DNA of 64,000 nucleotides, taken from Ornithinimicrobium flavum. GTDB lineage: Bacteria > Actinomycetota > Actinomycetes > Actinomycetales > Dermatophilaceae. Shown piece after piece: positions 58,491 through 64,000 of the stretch; the stretch's first letter is position 1, and each line of letters opens with the position of its first letter. The position numbers were made by a program, and so were the translations under genes. The DNA is taken from assembly GCF_004526345.1 (NCBI RefSeq), contig NZ_CP038213.1:1984001-2048000 (forward strand), in the 5' to 3' direction. The notes beneath the pieces are model-generated. The model worked only from the letters and a program-made list of their open reading frames with translations, ran no database searches and was not told where the DNA came from.

Positions 58491-59762
58491 TCAGAGCCTG
58501 ACGCCGAGGAGGGCGTCGACCGCAGGGGGGACCACACCCCCGTGACCGCCCGCCTGCAGCGCCGTGCGGGCCCACGCGTCGACCACCTCGAGGGCGGCGG
58601 GGGCGTCCAGGTCCTCGGCGAGGAGGCCGCGCACCTCGGTCACGACGGCCTCGTCCCCCACCCCGGCGCCCTCGCCGAGGGCGGCGGCGGAACGCCATAC
58701 CTCCAGCCGCTCCTGGGCACGGTGCAGCAGCCCGTCGGTCCACTCCCAGGCGCTCCGGTAGTGCTGGGCGAGCAGCACCAGGCGCACGGCCATGGGGTCC
58801 GCACCGGCAGCGCGCAGCCGGGAGACGAGCACGAGGTTGCCCCTCGACTTGCTCATCTTCTCCCCGTCCAGGCCGACCATCGCCTGGTGGACGTAGGCGC
58901 GGGCGAACTGGCGTCCGCCGGTCATGGCGGCCGTCTCGACGGAGGTCATCTCGTGGTGCGGGAAGATGAGGTCGCTGCCCCCGCCCTGCACGTCCAGGCC
59001 GACCCCGAGGTAGCGCTGCGCGATCGTCGAGCACTCGATGTGCCAGCCCGGCCGACCACGGCCCAGGGTCTCCCCGTCCCAGTGCGGCTCCCCCACCCGT
59101 CCCGCGCGCCACAGCAGCGGGTCCAGCGGGTCGCGCTTGCCCACGCGCTCGGGGTCACCGCCACGCTCGGCGCTGACCGCCATCATCTCCTCCCGGGTCC
59201 ACCCGCTCACGTGGCCGAAGGTGTCCTGGGTCGCGAGGTCGAGGTAGAGGTCGACGCGCCCGGCACCCTCGACGGTGCGCTCCTCCTCCGGGACGGGCAC
59301 GGGGTATGCGACGCCGGTGCCCAGCAGCTGCCGGACGGCGGCGACGTCGTCGGGGATCCCCTCGACCGCGCCGACGTAGTGGTCCGGGGGCAGCACCCGC
59401 AGGGCCTCCATGTCGGAGAAGAACAGGTCGATCTCCCGACGCGCCAGCTCCTCCCAGGGCACACCGTCGCGTTCGGCCCGCTCCAGGAGCGGCTCGTCCA
59501 CGTCGGTGACGTTCTGGACGTAGGTCACGTCGTAACCCGCGTCGCGCCAGACGCGGTGGAGCAGGTCGAAGGTGACGTAGGTCGCGGCGTGGCCCATGTG
59601 GGTGGCGTCGTAGGGCGTGATGCCGCAGACGTACAGCCGGGCGGTGCCGTCCGCGCTCCCCACCGGGACCACCTCTCCACGGGCCGTGTCGTGCACGCGG
59701 ACCGGGTGACCGGGGTGCGACGACGGGACGGGAGGGACGGGGACGGCGGACCAGGACTTCAC
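58491..59762 (-). CDS. mshC: cysteine:GlcN-Ins ligase (mycothiol synthesis)
   Basis: 423 residues. CysS-like: zinc/HIGH region LYVCGITPYDATHMGHAATYVTF (family cysteine in the first motif), KMSKS in LDGEKMSKSRGNLV, HIECS and PHHEMTSVETA. Lacks the C-terminal anticodon-binding domain of CysS, and has the MshC-type PYDATHMGHA. Joins cysteine to GlcN-inositol. GTG start with a -10 box 6 nt upstream. Confidence 0.95.
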   Translation of the reverse strand: MKSWSAVPVPPVPSSHPGHPVRVHDTARGEVVPVGSADGTARLYVCGITPYDATHMGHAATYVTFDLLHRVWRDAGYDVTYVQNVTDVDEPLLERAERDGVPWEELARREIDLFFSDMEALRVLPPDHYVGAVEGIPDDVAAVRQLLGTGVAYPVPVPEEERTVEGAGRVDLYLDLATQDTFGHVSGWTREEMMAVSAERGGDPERVGKRDPLDPLLWRAGRVGEPHWDGETLGRGRPGWHIECSTIAQRYLGVGLDVQGGGSDLIFPHHEMTSVETAAMTGGRQFARAYVHQAMVGLDGEKMSKSRGNLVLVSRLRAAGADPMAVRLVLLAQHYRSAWEWTDGLLHRAQERLEVWRSAAALGEGAGVGDEAVVTEVRGLLAEDLDAPAALEVVDAWARTALQAGGHGGVVPPAVDALLGVRL

Positions 59763-59768
59763 AGCGGG

Positions 59769-59774
59769 AGCCTA
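59769..59774 (-). promoter_or_regulatory. mshC: -10 box of mshC (leaderless)
   Basis: TAGGCT ends 6 nt before the GTG at 59762. Confidence 0.55.
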
Positions 59775-59836
59775 ACCGCCGCCCGACCCTGCCCCGGCGC
59801 GACCCCGGGCTGCGCCGGACCGGCGGGCGGGGGCTC

Positions 59837-60718
59837 TCACCACAGGGGCCAGGGCAGGGGGTACCGGTCCTGCGGCGGGGCGGGAAAGGTCCGGCTCGCG
59901 AGCAGGCCGGCGACCCGGGCACCCAGCGCCTCCCGCTCCTGCGGGTGGAGCAGGGGCTCCAGGCCGGCTCCGCCGCCGGCCGCCAGGGCATCGGCGAGCC
60001 GCTCCAGCGCGTCGACCTCGGGCGGGGCCAGCGGTGCCCCGGCCCAGCCCCACAGCACCGTCCGCAGCTTGTCCTGCACGTGCAGGCACAGCCCGTGGTC
60101 GAAGCCGCGCAACCGTCCGAGGGGGTCGAGGGTGAGGTGCGCCGCCTTGCGGTCGGCGTTGTTGAGGACGACGTCGAGCACCGCCATCAGCCGCAGCCGA
60201 GGGTCGTCGGCGTGCGCGACCACGACCTCCTCACCCTCCTCGGTCCGGGCGTCCACCACGGGGAGCCACCGCTCGTCCAGACCGGTGGCCGGCAGGATCT
60301 CGACGAGCCCGCCGGCGGGGTCCGCGAGGCGCTCGGGGGTCTGGTCGACCCACCACTGCACCGAGCCCGGACCCAGCGGTCCGTCCCGCAGGACCGTGGG
60401 CGGCACCAGATCCAGACCGGCGGCCGCGGAGACGAGGTAGGAGGCGACCTCCCGGGAGGCCAGGGTGCCGTGCGGGAAGTCCGCCAGCGGGCGCTCCCCC
60501 CGGCGGGGCTTGTAGACGGCGCGATGGCCCGTGAGGTCCCCCGCCGCGTCGTGCAGCTCCACGAGCAGCGTCAGGTTGGAGGCGGCGGTCAGCACGCCCA
60601 CGGGCTCGAGGCGGGCTCCGGTGAGGATCTCGACGGCATCGTCGTCGGTCAGCTCCGGCGTGCGGACCGGCAGGTCGTCACCGGCCCCGGTCGACCCCGC
60701 GGCCACCCCGTCCGCCAC
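59837..60718 (-). CDS. SCO1664-family protein with PI3/4-kinase-like fold
   Basis: 293 residues. AVYKPRRGERPLADFPHGTLASREVASYLVS-type text carries the ATP-lysine; LVPPTVLRDGPLGPGSVQWWV, LMAVLDVVLNNADRKAAHLTL (catalytic loop N-N-x-D) and RLRGFDHGLCLHV (metal DH) follow. The pattern is that of phosphoinositide-kinase-like enzymes such as HipA relatives. The substrate is unknown; always beside DUF3090 and mshC. Confidence 0.88.
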   Translation of the reverse strand: MADGVAAGSTGAGDDLPVRTPELTDDDAVEILTGARLEPVGVLTAASNLTLLVELHDAAGDLTGHRAVYKPRRGERPLADFPHGTLASREVASYLVSAAAGLDLVPPTVLRDGPLGPGSVQWWVDQTPERLADPAGGLVEILPATGLDERWLPVVDARTEEGEEVVVAHADDPRLRLMAVLDVVLNNADRKAAHLTLDPLGRLRGFDHGLCLHVQDKLRTVLWGWAGAPLAPPEVDALERLADALAAGGGAGLEPLLHPQEREALGARVAGLLASRTFPAPPQDRYPLPWPLW

Positions 60719-60719
60719 G

Positions 60720-61277
60720 TCAGCGACGGTAGCCGTTGGCCCGGGGGCAGATGTGCCCCGAGGGGTCCAGCGGCTGCCCGCAGAACGGGCAGGAGGGCCG
60801 GCCGCCCTCGAGCGAGCTCGCGCAGCGGGAGGCGAAGGCGCGGGCGGGGCCGGGGGCCAGGACCACCCGCAGCGACTGGGGAGGCATGCCCGACCAGGGG
60901 AACTCCGCGTCGTCGTCCGGCTCGAGCTCCAGCAGGTCGCTCGCCTCCGGCCGGTCGAAGGCCTCGATCACGACGCGCCGCCGCTCACCCTCCCACGCGA
61001 CCGACAGCCGCTGCACCCGGAAGTCGTCCTCGATGGGGGTGTCGAGGGGGGCGGTGTCGGCATACCTCTCCCCGCTCCCGGACGACCCCTCCTCCCCCCC
61101 GACCTCGTCGAGCAGCTCGGCGAGGGACTCACCGAGCAGCCGCACCTGCTCCTTCTCCAGGGACACGCTCACCACCCGGCCGCCCCCGCCGGCCTGCAGG
61201 AAGAACGTCCGCTGACCTGGGGGGCCGACGCTGCCGGCGACGCACCGCTCCGGCGGGTCGAAGACGTGCTGGACCAT
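60720..61277 (-). CDS. DUF3090 protein with zinc ribbon
   Basis: 185 residues. MVQHVFDPPERCVAGSVGPPGQRTFFLQA at the N-terminus, VVIEAFDRPE, and a C-terminal C-x2-C...C ribbon: CPFCGQPLDPSGHICPRANGYRR-type end. Function unknown; conserved with the SCO1664-like kinase, which it may regulate or serve as substrate (inference). Confidence 0.9.
   Translation of the reverse strand: MVQHVFDPPERCVAGSVGPPGQRTFFLQAGGGGRVVSVSLEKEQVRLLGESLAELLDEVGGEEGSSGSGERYADTAPLDTPIEDDFRVQRLSVAWEGERRRVVIEAFDRPEASDLLELEPDDDAEFPWSGMPPQSLRVVLAPGPARAFASRCASSLEGGRPSCPFCGQPLDPSGHICPRANGYRR
60726..60731 (-). promoter_or_regulatory. -10 box of SCO1664-like gene (leaderless)
   Basis: TACCGT ends 7 nt before the GTG at 60718 and lies inside the last codons of DUF3090. 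Confidence 0.45.
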
Positions 61278-61284
61278 GGGGGTC

Positions 61285-61290
61285 AGCCTA
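61285..61290 (-). promoter_or_regulatory. -10 box of DUF3090 gene (leaderless)
   Basis: TAGGCT ends 7 nt before the ATG at 61277; its first three bases are the stop codon of the phosphatase gene. Confidence 0.5.
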
Positions 61291-62028
61291 CGTCCCCGCC
61301 GGCGGGAGGCCCGCTCCCCCGCCGACGTCCGCATCGCCGTTGGCCCCCTCGCGGACGAGGGAGGCCACCAGGCCGGAGAGGTCCACCGGGTCGGTGCCGG
61401 TGTCGTTGGTCCGCAGGACGAAGGGACGACCCGGTGTCCGGTGCACGATGCTCACCGAGGCCGGGTCCACGACGATGCGCTGGAAATGGTCCAGCGGGGT
61501 CGCGAGGGCGTCGGCGAGCACCGCCTTGATGACGTCCCCGTGGCTGACCGCCACCCACACCGCGCCCGGCCCGTGCTCCTGCTCCAGCCGGGCGTCCCAC
61601 GCGCGGACAGCAGCCACCGCGCGCTCCTGCATGGCCGACATCGCCTCGTGCTCGAAGCTGGGGCTGGCCGGGAAGGTGACGCGCGAGGGGGCGTCCTGCA
61701 CGGTCCGCCAGAGGGGCTCCTTGGCCAGCTCCGCGAGCGGGCGCCCGGTCCAGGCGCCGTACCGGGCCTCCCCCAGCCCCGGCTCGGTGGACCGGGAGAC
61801 CTCATGCCCGGCGGGCTGCGCCGCGCTGATGGCCGCCGCCGTCTCCTGGCAGCGTTGCAGCGGGCTTGCGACGACGGCCACCAGCCCGGTGGCGGCCAGC
61901 CGCTCCCCGACCCGCTGGGCCTGGTCCCTCCCGGTGTCGTCCAGCCCCACCCCGGGGGTCCACCCGGCCAGGGTGCCGTCGGCGTTGGAGCGCGTGCGTC
62001 CGTGCCTGACCAGCAGGCAGATCGCCAT
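61288..62028 (-). CDS. histidine phosphatase (MSMEG_4193 family)
   Basis: 246 residues. LLVRHGRTRSNADGTLAGW holds the RHG phospho-histidine, ASPLQRCQETAAAI and GEARYGAWTGR the arginine and acid, and VSHGDVIKAVL the second His. Phosphoglycerate-mutase-like fold. The substrate is unknown; the gene sits in the LLM-phosphatase-DUF3090-SCO1664-mshC actinobacterial cluster. TGATG overlap with the LLM gene. Confidence 0.9.
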   Translation of the reverse strand: MAICLLVRHGRTRSNADGTLAGWTPGVGLDDTGRDQAQRVGERLAATGLVAVVASPLQRCQETAAAISAAQPAGHEVSRSTEPGLGEARYGAWTGRPLAELAKEPLWRTVQDAPSRVTFPASPSFEHEAMSAMQERAVAAVRAWDARLEQEHGPGAVWVAVSHGDVIKAVLADALATPLDHFQRIVVDPASVSIVHRTPGRPFVLRTNDTGTDPVDLSGLVASLVREGANGDADVGGGAGLPPAGT

Positions 62029-63086
62029 CAGCCGGCGGCCCCGTCGTCGCCGAGCCGGGAGTGCGCCTCCACGGCCGCCTCCAGGGCCGCCACCCGGGCG
62101 TCGAGGTCGGCACCCCAGGGGGCCACGGAGATCGTGCTCATCCCGGCGTCCCGGTAGCGGCGCATCCGCTCGGTGATGCGGTCCACGTCGCCCAGCAGCG
62201 AGGTGTCGTCGACGAACTGGGGCGGCAGGGCCGCCGCGGCGCCCCGGTGGTCCTTGGCGAGGTAGAGCTCCTGCACCCGCTCGGCCTCCCGCTCGTAGCC
62301 CATGCGGCACGCGAGCTGGTTGTAGAAGTTGTGCTCCCGGCTGCCCATGCCGCCGACGTAGAGCGCGGCGTACGGGCTGACGGTCCGGGCGCACGCCTCG
62401 AGGTCCTCCCCCACGGCCAGGGCCACCGTCCCGTCCAGCTCGAACGGCCGGGGCGGAGGGGTATGCCGTCTGGCCAGGCCGGCGTCCAGGTGCGCCTTCT
62501 GCTCGGCGATGAAGTCGGGTGCGACGAAGACACCGAGCCACCCGTCGGCGATCTCCCCCGCCAGCTCGAGGTTGCGGGGGCCGACGGCCGCCAGGTAGAG
62601 CGGGATGTCGGGACGGTGGGTGTGCGTCAGGCGCAGGGCCTTGCCGGGTCCGTCCGGCAGCGGCAGGGTGAAGAACTCCCCGTCGTAGGCCACCGGCCGG
62701 CGCTCCAGGGCGGTGCGCACGATGTCGACGTACTCCCGGGTGCGTGCCAGCGGCTTGCGGAAGCGCACGCCGTGCCACCCCTCGGACACCTGCGGCCCGC
62801 TCACGCCCAGCCCGAGGCGGAAGCGGCCACCGGACAGGCTGTCCAGGCTCACGCTCGCCATCGCGGTGGCGGCCGGGGTGCGTGCGGGGATCTGGAGCAC
62901 GCCGGCGCCCAGCCCGATCCGGCGGGTCCGCGCGGCGAGGTAGGACAGGATGCTCACGGCGTCCGGGCCGTAGGCCTCGGCCACCCAGACCACGTCGACG
63001 CCCAGCGCGTCGGCCCGCTCCACCAGGGCGATGTTCTCCTCGTCGCGGCCCTGCCCCCAGAAGCCGCAGCTCAGTCCCAGACGCAC
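62028..63086 (-). CDS. LLM-class F420-dependent oxidoreductase
   Basis: 352 residues, TIM-barrel luciferase-like. GLSCGFWGQGRDEENIALVERADALG, WVAEAYGPDAVSILSYLAARTRRIGLG-type text, GRFRLGLGVSGPQVSEGWHG, and LAAVGPRNLELAGEIADGWLG are typical of F420-binding members. The oxidised substrate is unknown. GTG start 3 nt after the acidic-protein stop. Confidence 0.92.
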   Translation of the reverse strand: MRLGLSCGFWGQGRDEENIALVERADALGVDVVWVAEAYGPDAVSILSYLAARTRRIGLGAGVLQIPARTPAATAMASVSLDSLSGGRFRLGLGVSGPQVSEGWHGVRFRKPLARTREYVDIVRTALERRPVAYDGEFFTLPLPDGPGKALRLTHTHRPDIPLYLAAVGPRNLELAGEIADGWLGVFVAPDFIAEQKAHLDAGLARRHTPPPRPFELDGTVALAVGEDLEACARTVSPYAALYVGGMGSREHNFYNQLACRMGYEREAERVQELYLAKDHRGAAAALPPQFVDDTSLLGDVDRITERMRRYRDAGMSTISVAPWGADLDARVAALEAAVEAHSRLGDDGAAG

Positions 63087-63089
63087 CGG

Positions 63090-63508
63090 TCAGCCCCGGG
63101 GGTCCGTGTCGACGTCGTACTCCTCGTCGTCCAGCCCCTGGTAGGTCTGGTCGTCGTCCTCCTCGTCGTCGTCGTCGAAGGTGTCGTCACCCTCGTCGTC
63201 GTCGTCACCGCACCGTCGTCATCATCGTCACCGTCGTCGTCGCCCTCGTCGTCGTCCTCGTCACCCTCGTCCTCGAAGTCGTCGTCGTCCTCGTCGGCGG
63301 CGAGGTCCTCGTCGAAGAGCACCAGGGGGGTGACCTCGCGGTAGGCGTCGTGCAGGGCGTCCTCGTAGGCGGTGAACGCCTCGGCGACCCGCTCGTAGGC
63401 CGCCACCACGGAGGGGTCGTCCTTGCCCCGGCGGACCGCGGCCGTCTCCAGGTGCGTCTCGAGCGCGGCGACGAAGACGGACAGGGCGGAACGAGGGTCG
63501 GCGGTCAT
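63090..63508 (-). CDS. acidic low-complexity protein (apparent frameshift)
   Basis: About 139 residues after repair. Residues 1-70 are conserved-looking: DPRSALSVFVAALETHLETAAVRRG, VVAAYERVAEAFTAYEDALHDAYREVTPLVLFDEDL-type text. The rest is nearly all Asp and Glu. One base is missing near 63208-63212; the corrected tail ends in TYQGLDDEEYDVDTDPRG. Proteins like this are sometimes labelled primosomal protein, without support I can see. Confidence 0.65.
63130..63300. repeat. GTC/GAC trinucleotide-rich tract
   Basis: Imperfect GTC repeats on the plus strand, encoding poly-Asp on the minus strand; prone to slippage and probably the source of the nearby indel. Confidence 0.75.
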
Positions 63509-63515
63509 GGGTCAG

Positions 63516-63521
63516 ACGGTA
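63516..63521 (-). promoter_or_regulatory. -10 box of acidic-protein gene (leaderless)
   Basis: TACCGT ends 7 nt before the ATG at 63508. Confidence 0.5.
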
Positions 63522-63574
63522 GCGAAGATCGGCGTGGCGTGGGGCTCGGTGCACGCGCCCCCGGGCGTCCTGCC

Positions 63575-63580
63575 TATGCT
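63575..63580 (+). promoter_or_regulatory. -10 box of DUF5703 gene (leaderless)
   Basis: TATGCT ends 9 nt before the ATG at 63590. Confidence 0.5.
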
Positions 63581-63589
63581 GGCGCCACC

Positions 63590-63775
63590 ATGGTGGAGTA
63601 CGAGTTCCGGGAGCTCACCTTCGGTCGGGACACCGGCCGCGCGGAGGTGCGGCAGGCCCTGACCGAGCACGCCGAGTACGGCAGCTGGGAGCTCTTCCGC
63701 GTCCGGGTATTCTGGGGCGGCGTCCGCAAGGTCGTGCTGCGGCGCAGGATCATCCGGGTGCGCCGCACCGCCTGA
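63590..63775 (+). CDS. DUF5703 small protein
   Basis: 61 residues. VEYEFRELTFGRD, VRQALTEHAEYGSWELFRVRV and a basic end VVLRRRIIRVRRTA. Small conserved actinobacterial protein of unknown function. It ends 6 nt before the stop of the convergent M20 gene. Confidence 0.85.
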   Translation: MVEYEFRELTFGRDTGRAEVRQALTEHAEYGSWELFRVRVFWGGVRKVVLRRRIIRVRRTA

Positions 63776-63781
63776 GCCCGC

Positions 63782-64000
63782 TCAGCAGTCCGCGATGAGC
63801 TGGGCCAGCACCCGGGTCCCGAAGCGGATCGCGTCGACGGGCACCCGCTCGTCGACGCCGTGGAACATCCCCACGAAGTCGAGGTCCTCCGGCAGCCGCA
63901 GCGGGGCGAAGCCGTAGCCCGTGATCCCCAGCCGCGACAGGTGCTTGTTGTCGGTGCCGCCGGACAGGCAGTACGGCAGCACGTGGGCGCCCGGGTCCTC
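63782..64000 (-). CDS. M20-family metallopeptidase (partial, C-terminus only)
   Basis: The last 72 residues; the gene continues past the right edge. HVLPYCLSGGTDNKHLSRLGITGYGFAPLRLPEDLDF and GVDERVPVDAIRFGTRVLAQLI are the catalytic-domain end of M20 dipeptidase-like enzymes, with the metal-binding His in MFHGVDERV. Confidence 0.85.
   Translation of the reverse strand, partial: EDPGAHVLPYCLSGGTDNKHLSRLGITGYGFAPLRLPEDLDFVGMFHGVDERVPVDAIRFGTRVLAQLIADC

Noticed and set aside
63130..63300. CRISPR-like or minisatellite array
   Set aside because: The repeats are simple GTC triplets coding poly-Asp; there are no spacers.

Overview
This is a GC-rich stretch of actinobacterial chromosome, most like a member of the Micrococcales (Intrasporangiaceae-like). 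That placement rests on gene content and base composition only; I ran no search. The window encodes mycothiol synthesis (MshC), F420-type oxidoreductases, the GarA/FtsR/ResR-like/glycine-cleavage neighbourhood of mycobacteria, and a scpA-scpB-rluB-cmk-der cluster. I see no rRNA, transposase, prophage or CRISPR array.

Layout. 0-5.4 kb (minus): YciO-family protein (partial), hydrolase, tandem GNAT, amino-acid permease, OsmC and a GCS2-type ligase. 5.5-14.4 kb (minus): gcvP behind a glycine riboswitch, a MerR regulator, a DUF151 nuclease, FtsR-like MerR, GarA, gcvH, two DUF881 proteins flanking an Sbp-like DUF1290 protein, and a CDP-alcohol phosphatidyltransferase; this matches the M. tuberculosis Rv1822-Rv1832 order. 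14.5-18.4 kb: tRNA-Pro(GGG), der, sufE-like, sseA, cmk. 18.5-20 kb: a lone plus-strand secreted cell-wall-binding-repeat protein that splits rluB from cmk. 20-24.6 kb: rluB, scpB, scpA, parA, xerD. 24.6-25.9 kb: two unknown membrane proteins. 25.9-33.6 kb: a complete, tightly overlapped histidine operon hisG-D-C-B-H-A-F-IE behind a TrpR-like (YerC family) regulator. 33.7-42.8 kb: cyclophilin lipoprotein, hisS, metallo-hydrolase, DUF349 protein, M18 aminopeptidase, rel, apt. 42.8-46.3 kb: secF, secD, yajC. 46.5-52.2 kb: ruvB, ruvA, ruvC, yebC, pdxT, pdxS, HIT hydrolase. 52.2-55.9 kb: DDN-like oxidoreductase, a possible acetyltransferase, thrS, NUDIX. 55.9-64 kb: RecB-like nuclease, PAC2, HAD phosphatase, mshC, SCO1664-like kinase fold, DUF3090, phosphatase, LLM oxidoreductase, an acidic protein, DUF5703 and an M20 peptidase (partial).

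The most unusual element is the histidine operon. Gene order, the HisB (phosphatase-dehydratase) and HisIE fusions, and the protein sequences are all of the enterobacterial type, including a true HisA in place of the actinobacterial PriA. Two other things run through the window. Seventeen genes have a TANNNT -10 box ending 6-9 nt before the start codon, which implies leaderless mRNAs. About a dozen single- or two-base indels break otherwise intact, mostly essential genes, which is best explained by sequence error.
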